Shown: piece by piece, positions 19,237 to 27,832 of the stretch
Position numbering within the stretch: the stretch's first letter is position 1
Layout: every line of letters starts with the position of its first letter
Assembly (NCBI GenBank): GCA_030429625.1
Contig: JAUIFA010000004.1
Location: forward strand, 269,568-333,567
Direction of reading: 5' to 3'
DNA length: 64,000 bases
DNA from: Alphaproteobacteria bacterium
Lineage (GTDB): Bacteria > Pseudomonadota > Alphaproteobacteria > Rickettsiales > UBA8987
Made by a program: the position numbers and the translations under genes
Notes under the pieces: model-generated
What the model saw: only the letters and a program-made list of their open reading frames with translations
Told to the model about the DNA's origin: nothing
Databases searched by the model: none

Positions 19237-20148
19237 CTAATCTAACCCCATCATACGGTAATGTTCCGGGTTAGTCAGCCAGTTTTCTTGCACTTTGACA
19301 AATAAGAATAAATTAATTTTCATTTCCAATGCCCATTCCAATTCTTTTCTGGCCATTTCTCCTACCTTTTTTATGTTACTCCCTGCTTTACCGACAACAA
19401 TCTTCTTCTGACTTTCGCTGGTGACATAAATCACCTGACGGATGTTGGCACTGCCATTGGGGTATTTTTTTGAAACAGGTTTTTCTTCCCATTGTTCGGT
19501 TTCTACCATCAAATTATAGGGGATCTCTTTGTTCAGACACAGCATGAGTTTTTCACGGGTGATTTCTGCGGCAAACATGCGTGAGGGTAGGTCAGTCATC
19601 TGATCTTCAGGGTAAATCCACTGCCCTTCTGGTGCATTCTGGGTAAAATATTTTTCCAGATCCTCAACGCCGTTTCCTTTTAGGGCAGAAATCATAAAAG
19701 TTGCCTCAAAATTGGCCATCTCATTTATTTCACGAGTGATGTCCAATAATTTTTCGCGGGCAATAAGATCAATCTTATTAAGCACCAGAATGTTTTTGTT
19801 CTGACGGGAATTAATTCCGGCAATGATCATCTTTACTTCATCACCGATACCTTTTTGCACGTCAACCAAAAGTGCAGTAAAGTCCGTGTCTTTTAACCCT
19901 TCCCATGCCGCTTTCACCATGGATTTGTCGAGCATCTTATTGGGCTTAAAAATGCCGGGAGTGTCGAGATAAATTATTTGTGTCTCACCCACTGTCTTTA
20001 TGCCCGTAACACGGGTGCGGGTGGTTTGCACTTTTGGGGTGACGATGGATACTTTTGCCCCAACCAGCCGATTCATCAAGGTTGATTTGCCAGCATTAGG
20101 TGTGCCAACAAAGGTAATACGCACACATTTTTGGTTATTATTGGACAT
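19237..20148 (-). CDS. era: GTPase Era
   Basis: A 303-residue Era protein from the start MSNNNQK. It binds the 3' end of 16S rRNA during small-subunit assembly. G1 is GTPNAGKST, G3 is DTPG, G4 is NKID, and a C-terminal KH domain includes VGKAGSNIKKVGEMAR. The first 11 bases overlap the rnc stop, the usual rnc-era order, which supports this start over upstream alternatives. Confidence 0.97.
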   Translation of the reverse strand: MSNNNQKCVRITFVGTPNAGKSTLMNRLVGAKVSIVTPKVQTTRTRVTGIKTVGETQIIYLDTPGIFKPNKMLDKSMVKAAWEGLKDTDFTALLVDVQKGIGDEVKMIIAGINSRQNKNILVLNKIDLIAREKLLDITREINEMANFEATFMISALKGNGVEDLEKYFTQNAPEGQWIYPEDQMTDLPSRMFAAEITREKLMLCLNKEIPYNLMVETEQWEEKPVSKKYPNGSANIRQVIYVTSESQKKIVVGKAGSNIKKVGEMARKELEWALEMKINLFLFVKVQENWLTNPEHYRMMGLD

Positions 20149-20803
20149 CGGTTTCGATCTTTTCGTAGAGGTGGCGTGCGGCATCGCGTTCCGCGGTTTT
20201 CTTCGATGGGCCATGTGCCACAGCGGAGCCATTATCTTCTACGGAAACCTCTACGGTGAACATTGGCGCATGAGGGGGGCCTTCGATGGAAACGGTTTTA
20301 TATTCTGGCAAAGGATATCCCTGTCCTTGCGCCCATTCCTGCAATCGGGTTTTGGCATCTTTGGGAGGCTCGGTCATGGAATGGGTCAACTCCTCAAAAT
20401 GGCGCAGAACAAAATCCGTGACCTCATCCATTCCGCCGTCGAGATAGATCGCTCCGATTAACGCTTCAAAAACATTTTCAAGATTTGCATCATTGTCCCT
20501 TCCGCCATTGGCTTCTTCGCCAGAGCTCATAAGAATGTCCTTGCCTAAATGCATGGTGCGCGCCACTTCCGAAAGCGTGTTGCCACAAACAAGGGCAGAG
20601 CGTCGTTTGGCTAAATCACCCTCGCGTTCGTCACTAAATTTATCAAATAAAAGGCGTGAAATCACCAGCCCAAGGACAGAATCGCCTAAAAACTCTAAAC
20701 GCTCATAACTGCGTGTATTATTCTCAGACGCATAGCTTGGGTGAGTCAGAGCTTTTTCAAGCAACTCTTTGTTCTTAAAATTATAATCTAATTTATGTTC
20801 CAT
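20138..20803 (-). CDS. rnc: Ribonuclease III
   Basis: A 221-residue double-strand-specific RNase that processes rRNA precursors. It carries the signature RLEFLGDSVLGL, the acidic site residues in NVFEALIGAIYLD, and a C-terminal dsRNA-binding domain (TRLQEWAQG, KTAERDAARHLYEK). The start at MEHKL is preceded by a run of six Gs five bases upstream, so the longer open frame is not used. It sits between lepB and era as in many alphaproteobacteria. Confidence 0.97.
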   Translation of the reverse strand: MEHKLDYNFKNKELLEKALTHPSYASENNTRSYERLEFLGDSVLGLVISRLLFDKFSDEREGDLAKRRSALVCGNTLSEVARTMHLGKDILMSSGEEANGGRDNDANLENVFEALIGAIYLDGGMDEVTDFVLRHFEELTHSMTEPPKDAKTRLQEWAQGQGYPLPEYKTVSIEGPPHAPMFTVEVSVEDNGSAVAHGPSKKTAERDAARHLYEKIETDVQ

Positions 20804-20819
20804 GTTTCCCCCCATAAAA

Positions 20820-21587
20820 TTAAGGATGAAGGTCAGTGAGGTTTCGTTCGCCACGGAAATTGCCAAACCATTTCCACAAATGCCAAATTGGCTCTTTGGT
20901 GGAAATGGCAATAACTTCGGCTCTTCCCACAAGATTCTCTTTTGGCAAAAAGCCTACCGTATTTGTCCGGCTGTCTGCGGAGTGATCGCGGTTATCACCC
21001 ATCACAAAATAGTTTCCTTCAGGTACGTGGTAGATCATGGTGTTATCAAGGCGACCATGTTTGTCCGCATCAAGCACGTGATACGATACTCCGTTAGGCA
21101 AGGTTTCAATATATTGTTCGGCTTTAAAAACCGAGCCGTCTTCCTGTACTTCTTCAAAATCCTCTATCCTTTCACGTTCTACCATTTTGTCGTTGATATA
21201 CAACACTCCTTCTTTGACCTGAACCGTGTCGCCAGGCAGACCGATCACCCGTTTTATAAAGTCTACCGACGGGGCAGGAGGCGGGCGGAAAATTACAATA
21301 TCACCACGTTCTGGTCCGGTGCTTTCTTCTCGGTTATCAAAAAACTTGATCGCAAACGGGAAGGAATATTTGCTGTAACCATAGGTGAATTTTGAGGCAA
21401 AAAGATAATCCCCAATGAGCAAGGTTGGCTTCATTGAGCCGGAGGGAATATGAAAAGGAGTATAAAAAACACTACGGAAGGCAATGGGCAAAACGATGCA
21501 GAACAGAATCAACGATGGCCATGATGTTAGCCACCCTTCATTTTTTTTATTTTCCACCTTTTTAACGTCCTGCGTGTGTGTCGCCAT
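20820..21587 (-). CDS. lepB: Signal peptidase I
   Basis: A 255-residue inner-membrane protease that removes signal peptides. One membrane anchor is near residues 22-40. The catalytic Ser51 is in PSGSMKPTL and the Lys112 general base is in FIKRVIGLPGD. The C-terminal GDNRDHSADSR box is present. It heads the lepB-rnc-era run. Several secreted proteins in this run would be its clients. Confidence 0.96.
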   Translation of the reverse strand: MATHTQDVKKVENKKNEGWLTSWPSLILFCIVLPIAFRSVFYTPFHIPSGSMKPTLLIGDYLFASKFTYGYSKYSFPFAIKFFDNREESTGPERGDIVIFRPPPAPSVDFIKRVIGLPGDTVQVKEGVLYINDKMVERERIEDFEEVQEDGSVFKAEQYIETLPNGVSYHVLDADKHGRLDNTMIYHVPEGNYFVMGDNRDHSADSRTNTVGFLPKENLVGRAEVIAISTKEPIWHLWKWFGNFRGERNLTDLHP

Positions 21588-21791
21588 ATGCCTCTATGTT
21601 CCTCATTGCGATGTGTCTATTTATTTTTTAGGCCATATAAACCAGAAAACACCTCAAATGGCAACATATTGCGAAATTTTTATTGCAATATTGTCCGTTG
21701 CGTCATAGATTCCCCACCCTATAAGCTCCGGCTTAGAAATATGTAGATAATTATAATTTCCTGCCCAAGCGTGTGAAATTAAGAAGAATGC

Positions 21792-21881
21792 GGATGGATG
21801 GCCGAGTGGCTGAAGGCGCCTCCCTGCTAAGGAGGTATAGGGGTAACTCTATCGTGGGTTCGAATCCCACTCCGTCCGCCA
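21792..21881 (+). tRNA. tRNA-Ser (anticodon GCT)
   Basis: A class II tRNA of 90 bases. The acceptor GGATGGA pairs with TCCGTCC with one G-T pair. The anticodon stem CCTCC/GGAGG holds the loop CTGCTAA (anticodon GCT). A long variable arm follows, then the T arm GTGGG TTCGAAT CCCAC. The discriminator is G and CCA is encoded. It stands alone, and an accessory-type gene follows about 250 bases downstream. Confidence 0.97.
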
Positions 21882-21890
21882 TTATATGTA

Positions 21891-21916
21891 TCGCAACTTT
21901 CATGCGCATGATGTTG
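21891..21916. repeat. Imperfect hairpin downstream of tRNA-Ser
   Basis: GCAAC and GTTGC flank an inner perfect palindrome CATGCGCATG. It is ten bases beyond the tRNA CCA end and followed by an A-rich stretch, not a T-run. It may help define the tRNA 3' end. The remaining 21917-22127 shows no gene; a GTACGGG/CCCGTAC inverted repeat lies around 22058-22090. Confidence 0.35.
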
Positions 21917-22127
21917 CAACAAAAATAATCTTGATTTACAAGCGGTTTAGGGCTTTATAATCCGTACTAGAGAGTTCGTGAAGGTTGGAATTTATGTGTC
22001 TTTTCCTCTCTATAGACTCCTTCTCCTATAAAATCTTCTTAGGCGAAATCATCTAACGTACGGGAAATGCTTGGGTTTGAAACCCGTACTTTGGTTTTTG
22101 TGGTACGGGTGTAATCGGGGTGGTGAA

Positions 22128-22931
22128 ATGATGCAGAAAAAAAGCAAAGCGCAGGTGTTTGGAAGCAAGGGAGAGGACTCTAAATGCAATCTGTGCAATA
22201 AACCTTTAAGGATGAGCCAAGCGCATGTGCCTCCTCAATCTTGTATTGAACAAGATCGCAGGAAACGTAACGTACAACATTATTTCTTTGGTCAACAAAA
22301 ATACCAATTACAAAACGGTATTCATTTTTATACGCTCTGCCAAAAATGTAACGGTGTATTAGGAGACCCTTACGATAAGGAACTTGCCGCATTTTCGAAG
22401 TCGGTAAGAAGCAAGATAGATTCCTTCAAATATCTTCCCCATTACTCTTGGGGGTTTGAGTGTAAACCCAATTTAATAGCTCGCTCATTAGTCGGCTCTT
22501 TTTTAACGGCATCTCGTGGCTGTGTGAATGATTCACACTCTGATCTACAAAATTTTATCAATAATCCAAAAAGTATGCTGCCAAATCAACTTCGGATAGG
22601 TTTCTGGCTACATTGCTATGACAGCGTCATGGTGCAGCCTGATTTCATGATGGTTGAGCCGGAGAAAACACCGCGACGAGTTCTGTTTATGATGAAATAT
22701 TTTCCTCTAGCTTGGATTCTTTATGATCAAGAAGAAGGCGCTCCTGATTTTTGCCAGCAATATAACATTCATGACTTTACACAGTACCTAGATGCGGAAA
22801 CTGATAAACTGGTAAGCATTAGTGTTTACCCAACAAAAGAAAAACATGAATTTTGGCCATGGGTAAGTGATAACATCGCAATTATGATAGGGCAAAATGC
22901 AAGCGACAATGCCATTTTAGGAGATGTTTGA
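22128..22931 (+). CDS. HNH-endonuclease-like zinc-finger protein, unknown function
   Basis: A 267-residue protein from MMQKKSK; GGGGTGG lies upstream, and the open frame extends 19 residues further. Near the N-terminus are CNLC, then AHVPPQ, then a second pair CQKC followed by NGVLGD. This C-x2-C, H, C-x2-C-N order fits an HNH (treble-clef) nuclease fold. The rest, with many aromatic residues, is not recognised. It is isolated between tRNA-Ser and a Crp-type regulator and looks accessory. It could be a defence-linked or mobile-element nuclease, but no partner is seen. Confidence 0.6.
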   Translation: MMQKKSKAQVFGSKGEDSKCNLCNKPLRMSQAHVPPQSCIEQDRRKRNVQHYFFGQQKYQLQNGIHFYTLCQKCNGVLGDPYDKELAAFSKSVRSKIDSFKYLPHYSWGFECKPNLIARSLVGSFLTASRGCVNDSHSDLQNFINNPKSMLPNQLRIGFWLHCYDSVMVQPDFMMVEPEKTPRRVLFMMKYFPLAWILYDQEEGAPDFCQQYNIHDFTQYLDAETDKLVSISVYPTKEKHEFWPWVSDNIAIMIGQNASDNAILGDV

Positions 22932-23122
22932 CTTTATCTTTGTCTATCCCCAACCATAGGAAACCCCAACGCCATAAGCATAAATCATTCTCTAGTTATG
23001 GCAACCACTTAGCCAATCTCAGCACAGAGATTCTTCAGTGATTTTTGTGTCCATGAACCGCCATTTCCTTATTAATAATGTATTTTAGAGCATGACGTGC
23101 TTAGATTGCAAGTTTCTAATCC

Positions 23123-23896
23123 TCACATCAATTTTAAGATTCGGTAGACGTCGCATTGGGGGTTGTTACAGGTCAGGCGGTTTTCAAGGCTGCACGATTC
23201 ATTATTAAAACACGACACTTCGCAATATTCCTGTAACCTATCAATGTCTGGGATGTGGATTTCTTTGCCTTTAAATTCAATGTGTAAGTCGTTACTGAGC
23301 CGGTTCATGGCACGGGAAAAACTTTCTGGCTGCATGCCTAAGCGCGACGCCACAAGATATTTGCTGTATGGCAAGCGCAAAACAGTTTGATAATGTTGAT
23401 CCATCGAGAGTTTAAGCAAGAAGCAGCCAAAGCGTTGGGCCGTGGTCAGCTTGGTGATGTGTTCAAACGAAAGGCTCAGCTGGTTTGAATGGTGTGACAA
23501 AGAGGCGAGCATTTTTAAAGCCAGATTGGGATTGTGGCGGACTTTTTCACGTATGACATAGGCTTGTATCACAAGGCATTGCGCTTTGCCGCCCACAATC
23601 TGTGCGCTGTAGGGATAATCCGAACCTTCAAATGTGGCCACTTCGCTAAATGTGTCCCCTTTCGTCGCCAGCGAAATGACAGTTTCCTCTCCGTCTTTGT
23701 TGACCCTGTATAATTTTACCCAGCCCTCTAACATAATGTAGAACTGCTCGGCCTGTTCACCATAATTGAAGATGTGTTGGTTCTTTTTATATTCTTGAAG
23801 GGAGGCTTGATGAATGAAAAACATCAGCTCCTCTTCTTCCAATCCGGCAAAGAACGGAACTGTTTTTAGCAAATTGATGTGGTGGGTATTTTTCAT
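23123..23896 (-). CDS. Crp/Fnr-family transcription regulator with Cys-rich tail
   Basis: A 257-residue regulator from the start MKNTHH. It has an N-terminal cyclic-nucleotide-binding-like domain (GEQAEQFYIMLEGWVKLYRV, GDTFSEVATF) and a C-terminal helix-turn-helix (KYLVASRLGMQPESFSRAMNRL). Unlike FNR it lacks the N-terminal cysteine cluster. Instead the last 30 residues contain six cysteines (EYCEVSC, ESCS, LTCNNPQC), which could bind metal or respond to redox. A perfect palindrome 16 bases upstream of its start is the likely operator, shared with the divergent fusion gene. Longer starts are possible but run through the operator. Confidence 0.88.
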   Translation of the reverse strand: MKNTHHINLLKTVPFFAGLEEEELMFFIHQASLQEYKKNQHIFNYGEQAEQFYIMLEGWVKLYRVNKDGEETVISLATKGDTFSEVATFEGSDYPYSAQIVGGKAQCLVIQAYVIREKVRHNPNLALKMLASLSHHSNQLSLSFEHITKLTTAQRFGCFLLKLSMDQHYQTVLRLPYSKYLVASRLGMQPESFSRAMNRLSNDLHIEFKGKEIHIPDIDRLQEYCEVSCFNNESCSLENRLTCNNPQCDVYRILKLM

Positions 23897-23911
23897 ATAA
23901 ATCCAAAGTTT

Positions 23912-23927
23912 CTTGACCATGGTCAAG
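23912..23927. promoter_or_regulatory. FNR-like operator palindrome in divergent promoter
   Basis: CTTGACCATGGTCAAG is a perfect 16-bp palindrome whose core TTGAC-N4-GTCAA has the spacing of Crp/Fnr boxes such as FNR TTGAT-N4-ATCAA. It lies between the Crp/Fnr gene and the methyltransferase/ATP-grasp fusion. With the TATAAT at 23946 its centre would be about 38-42 bases before the transcript start, the class II activator position. Confidence 0.75.
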
Positions 23928-23945
23928 GAATTATTATTGGCGCAG

Positions 23946-23951
23946 TATAAT
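23946..23951 (+). promoter_or_regulatory. -10 element TATAAT of the fusion gene
   Basis: An exact TATAAT lies 31 bases before the ATG at 23983. No good -35 hexamer is at 17 bases upstream, which fits a promoter that needs an activator at the palindrome at 23912-23927. Confidence 0.5.
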
Positions 23952-23982
23952 GTGTGTCAAATTTTTTTGGAACGGTTATTTT

Positions 23983-25902
23983 ATGCAAAAACAACAATCA
24001 AATAATACTCAGCGTGCGCCACATAAAACATTGGGGCCGGTTTCTGATCTGGAACGCCATCTTCCCTCTGAATGGTGGAAGGGGCTGTTTAATTCATTGT
24101 ATCTGAAAACAGACGGTGATGTGGTAGAAAATCACGAAAACACCAAACGGGATGTGGATGCGTTGGTTCAAAACTTGGCAATAAAGCCCGAAGATAGGGT
24201 GCTGGATTTATGTTGTGGACAAGGAAGGCATGCGCTGGAAATGGCATCAAGAGGATTTAGAAACATCACGGGGGTTGATCGCTCACGTTATCTGATTCGT
24301 TTGGCGCGTAAAAGAGCAAATGCTCTGGGTCTGCCGGTACAATTCTCAGAAGGTGATGCTAGGAAGTTCCGCTTGGGAGAAAATACACAGGATGTGGTGT
24401 ATTTGATGGGCAACTCGTTTGGTTATTTTGAACATGAAGAAGACGATGTCTGTGTTTTAGAATCCATAAAGAAAGTGCTGGTTTCCAAAGGCAGGATTGC
24501 TCTGGACATTACCAATGGGGCATGGATGAGGAGTTCGTTTGAACCACGCTCGTGGGAGTGGATTGATCAGGATCACTTTGTCTGTAGGGAGCGTTCGTTG
24601 ACCAACGATGGGTCGCGCATTGTTTCACGTGAGGTGATTGTGCACGCAGAAAAAGGTGTTATCGCCGACCAGTTTTACGCTGAAAGGCTCTACGATGAGA
24701 AGCAGATTAGCAATTTGTTACACAAGCTTAAGTTTTATGACATAGAAGTTCATTCGGGTTTGACAACCGATTCGACCCGAGGTCATGATCTTGGAATGAT
24801 GGCCAATCGATTGTTTATTGTTGCACAGGCGCCAGTGAAAAAAGCGGTGCGTAAAGTGTCCTCTATCAAACGTGATGTTTTGGTTCTGCTGGGGGATCCA
24901 CGCCTTGGAGACAGCATAAAAAAAGACGGGCAATTCAATGCCGAAGATCTTGAAACGGTGGATCGCCTGAAAAATACATTGGCCAACATTGAAGGGTTTA
25001 ACTTTCAGTATCTGGACAATCATGCTTCGTTCATAAATAAATTACAGGCTCGGCCAAATGCGTTTGTATTAAATCTTTGTGACGAAGGGTATCAGAACGA
25101 TGCGTTTAAAGAATTGCACGTTCCTGCACTGTTAGAGATGTTTAATATGTCTTACAGCGGCGCTGGGCCAGCGGCACTGGCATTGTGTTATAACAAATCT
25201 CTTGTGCGTGCTTTGGCGTTGAGTTTGGACATTGCTGTTCCGGAAGAAACCTATTATGACCCTTCCGACCAATCGGCTTCGATCCCTTCGATATTTCCTG
25301 CTATTTTAAAACCAAATTATGGCGACAGTTCGGTAGGCATTACCAAAGATGCCGTGGTAAAAGACGCACAGAGCCTTATTGATTATCTAGAAATTCTGAG
25401 GGAAAAATTACCGGGGATTCCGGTTCTGATTCAGGAATTTCTTGAGGGAAAGGAATATAGTGTGTCGGTGGTAGGCAATGCTGGGAACTACACAATATTG
25501 CCAGTTCTAGAGGTGGATTACAGTAAACTGCCTAGAGAGATGCCGAATATTCTGGGCTATGAATCAAAATGGTTGCCAGAATCGGCCTATTGGAATGATA
25601 TTTCGTATAAAGAAGCGGAGATTGATGAAGAAAGCCGACGCAAAATTGTGGATGCTTCAACAAAATTATTTGAGAGAACAGGTTGTCGAGACTATGCCCG
25701 TTTTGATTTTAGAGCCGATAGAGAGGGAACCATTAAACTGTTGGAGGTTAATCCAAATCCAGGTTGGTGTTGGGATGGAAAGTTGAATCTTATGGCAGGC
25801 TTTAGCAATTACAGTTATGAAGACCTGCTAAGAATGATTCTCCAATCGGCCATGGAAAGATATGAAAGTATTGTTGAAAAACAAGATCAACTGGCTGCTT
25901 AG
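23983..25902 (+). CDS. SAM methyltransferase / D-Ala-D-Ala ligase-like ATP-grasp fusion
   Basis: A 639-residue two-domain protein from MQKQQS, preceded by GGAACGG. Residues about 60-290 form a class I methyltransferase with the SAM motif VLDLCCGQGRHALEMA and an acidic strand-2 motif (GVDRS). Residues about 300-630 resemble D-alanine-D-alanine ligase, with LNLCDEGYQ, AILKPNYGDSSVGI, IQEFLEGKEYSV, FDFRA and LEVNPNPGW. The ATP-grasp half would join a carboxylate to an amine using ATP. The methyltransferase half could modify the substrate or product. It is too divergent to be assumed a cell-wall Ddl; a small-peptide or natural-product role is possible. A Crp/Fnr regulator diverges from it. Confidence 0.85.
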   Translation: MQKQQSNNTQRAPHKTLGPVSDLERHLPSEWWKGLFNSLYLKTDGDVVENHENTKRDVDALVQNLAIKPEDRVLDLCCGQGRHALEMASRGFRNITGVDRSRYLIRLARKRANALGLPVQFSEGDARKFRLGENTQDVVYLMGNSFGYFEHEEDDVCVLESIKKVLVSKGRIALDITNGAWMRSSFEPRSWEWIDQDHFVCRERSLTNDGSRIVSREVIVHAEKGVIADQFYAERLYDEKQISNLLHKLKFYDIEVHSGLTTDSTRGHDLGMMANRLFIVAQAPVKKAVRKVSSIKRDVLVLLGDPRLGDSIKKDGQFNAEDLETVDRLKNTLANIEGFNFQYLDNHASFINKLQARPNAFVLNLCDEGYQNDAFKELHVPALLEMFNMSYSGAGPAALALCYNKSLVRALALSLDIAVPEETYYDPSDQSASIPSIFPAILKPNYGDSSVGITKDAVVKDAQSLIDYLEILREKLPGIPVLIQEFLEGKEYSVSVVGNAGNYTILPVLEVDYSKLPREMPNILGYESKWLPESAYWNDISYKEAEIDEESRRKIVDASTKLFERTGCRDYARFDFRADREGTIKLLEVNPNPGWCWDGKLNLMAGFSNYSYEDLLRMILQSAMERYESIVEKQDQLAA

Positions 25903-25914
25903 TCCATTATGTGT

Positions 25915-27831
25915 TTATAGATTGTGTGGAATCCAGCGATTGCTGTGCTCGGTGGTATGGCGTAGACGGTTAGGGTAATATTTTTCTTCTTTTTCTCTAA
26001 CATCAAGCGGATAGTCAATGGCCGGGATATGGTAAGGGTGTGTGTTGAAGAGCAAGTCTTGTTCACCAAAAGCTTTTGCATTAAGCGCGCCTTTTTGTAA
26101 CCCATCTAAGGTACGGATTTTGTCCAGCGTAATCAACAGCCGCACCTTATCCTCTTCCAAGGCACACAATGTCATATCAATGGTTTGAGCAAATTGCTCG
26201 TTCATATTTTTTTCTATCAAACCAAGCTCAGTTAATTTATGTAAGAATGGGTGGCCACCAAGCTCTTTTGCCGCACATAAATCATTATATGTTTTTACAT
26301 CACACATATATAATTGTTCCACCATATATTGCTCACCTTTTTCACCTCCACGATCTTCCACGGTGAGACGGTCTACGTTCCAGTCACGTGCGGCATCGAG
26401 TTTGGAGCGGGCATAACCAATATGTTTCTCAATGGCAATATCCCAAGGCACCCCGCGCGCATTTTCTTCCTTGTTGGCACGTTTTTCCAATCGTCGTATG
26501 ACGGGATAGGAAATATCACCACGATCTTTCTCAATAATCAGCGGGGCGGATGCTGCGAGAATATTGGTGCGATATCCGGCCTTTTTAAAGCGGGATATAA
26601 TTTTATTATACTGACCTTTATATTCTACCCCGGAACCATCATAAAACAGATTATAGCCAAATTTAAGCGCGTGTTCCATAATTCGATTACGAATGGTTTT
26701 GGCAAACTGGGTCAAAGATTTATAATCGTCGTTATGGTGGCTGGCTTTTAGATAAAGCGGGTAAAGCTGGCTGTAGGTGCGTGCGTCGTCAAGAGAGGCG
26801 GTGACTAGTTCTTGGTCATTAAGCTCTTTTTTAGCAATGTCAAGCAGGCCACTTTTACCGCTGCCACTGCCACCCATGGTCATGTAGAACGAGGGAGTAT
26901 GTTTGGCTGCCACAACGTCTTTAAAAATGTCGTTGATAATGCTCTGTAAACGCGATTGAGGCACGAGGCGTAGGTAATCTCTGTCCAGATGCAATAGGGG
27001 TACAGTATCTCCACTGACATCAATTCCGTCCACATAATCAGGCTCTTCGTCCATAAGATTGCCGGAGAAAAGTTCCCTTGAAACGCAAAACCATGTTTCG
27101 TTATTTTTAAGATGGTATTCAATATCCTGTTGAATGGTTTCAAGCTTCACCAAACCACCATTGATTGCCACAAGATAGGGTGTTTCACCTTCACTTTTGT
27201 AGCTTAAGAAGCGTTCTTTGCCAACGGTGATACTGGCATCGTCCAGATCAGACCAAAGATCTTCTTCATCAAAATGTTTGGGATCATAATCGGGGTTTAG
27301 AGAGTGCTCAAACACTTCTATAAGTTTTTCAGAAGCATCAACTTCATGTGAGATTAACCTTATATCCTCACCGGTAAGGCGGCGAAAATCAATGCCGTAA
27401 GGGAAATGTTGAGGATAGTCCCTGCCCAAAATATGGAGGAAATAGCGCAAAGTTAGGCTGTTACCATAGGTAAAAACATTGGCTGCCAGAAAATGATAGC
27501 TAAATTCTGCTAAGAAATGTGATGCTGGCTTTTCTCCGTAGAGGTCATGTGCCAGAGTTTCGCAGGCTTTAAAGAATCGTTTGTTTGTCATCCTGTGACG
27601 CGGAGGCTGCATCGCAGAATCTGCGGGCACAGGATCCATGGATTCTGCGCTGTCGTTCCACTCCCCGCAGAATGACGGGTTCTCATCTGGATGGGTATAA
27701 GTAAATAATTCTGTGTGAATATAAGCAATAACTTCGACGATATTTTGCCGAGTGATGTGCGGCACCTCAAAGCGGGTTAACAGCGCACAGGCGATTTCTT
27801 TGCGGGAAAGTTTTTCAACAAAATGTACCAT
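25915..27831 (-). CDS. Large zeta-toxin-like kinase with in-frame palindromic element
   Basis: A 638-residue protein from MVHFVEK; a start 20 residues earlier inside ugd is also open. The C-terminal half has a P-loop MTMGGSGSGKSGLLD (Lys326), a following DDARTY segment, and YDGSGVEYKGQY, as in zeta-toxin/UDP-GlcNAc-kinase folds. The N-terminal half contains NVFTYGNSLTLRYFL, which faintly recalls a Fic motif without its catalytic His. About 30 residues near the N-terminus (PSFCG to HRMTN) come from the inserted double-hairpin element. There is no epsilon-like antitoxin gene next to it. The substrate is unknown. Confidence 0.72.
   Translation of the reverse strand: MVHFVEKLSRKEIACALLTRFEVPHITRQNIVEVIAYIHTELFTYTHPDENPSFCGEWNDSAESMDPVPADSAMQPPRHRMTNKRFFKACETLAHDLYGEKPASHFLAEFSYHFLAANVFTYGNSLTLRYFLHILGRDYPQHFPYGIDFRRLTGEDIRLISHEVDASEKLIEVFEHSLNPDYDPKHFDEEDLWSDLDDASITVGKERFLSYKSEGETPYLVAINGGLVKLETIQQDIEYHLKNNETWFCVSRELFSGNLMDEEPDYVDGIDVSGDTVPLLHLDRDYLRLVPQSRLQSIINDIFKDVVAAKHTPSFYMTMGGSGSGKSGLLDIAKKELNDQELVTASLDDARTYSQLYPLYLKASHHNDDYKSLTQFAKTIRNRIMEHALKFGYNLFYDGSGVEYKGQYNKIISRFKKAGYRTNILAASAPLIIEKDRGDISYPVIRRLEKRANKEENARGVPWDIAIEKHIGYARSKLDAARDWNVDRLTVEDRGGEKGEQYMVEQLYMCDVKTYNDLCAAKELGGHPFLHKLTELGLIEKNMNEQFAQTIDMTLCALEEDKVRLLITLDKIRTLDGLQKGALNAKAFGEQDLLFNTHPYHIPAIDYPLDVREKEEKYYPNRLRHTTEHSNRWIPHNL
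27587..27676. repeat. Double-hairpin palindromic element inside the kinase gene
   Basis: A 90-bp element with ends GTC and GAC. The first hairpin has arms ATCCTGTG/CACAGGAT, then the centre CCATGG, then a second hairpin with arms ATTCTGCG/CGCAGAAT. Loops are about 26 and 16 bases. The same arms in reverse order make the element at 30056. It is read in frame by the host gene on the minus strand, adding about 30 residues. Confidence 0.9.
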
Positions 27832-27832
27832 A

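Noticed and set aside
22932-23122. Possible gene fragment between the HNH-like gene and the Crp/Fnr gene
   Set aside because: Short reverse-strand peptides looked vaguely protein-like but end quickly at stops and match no family I know.
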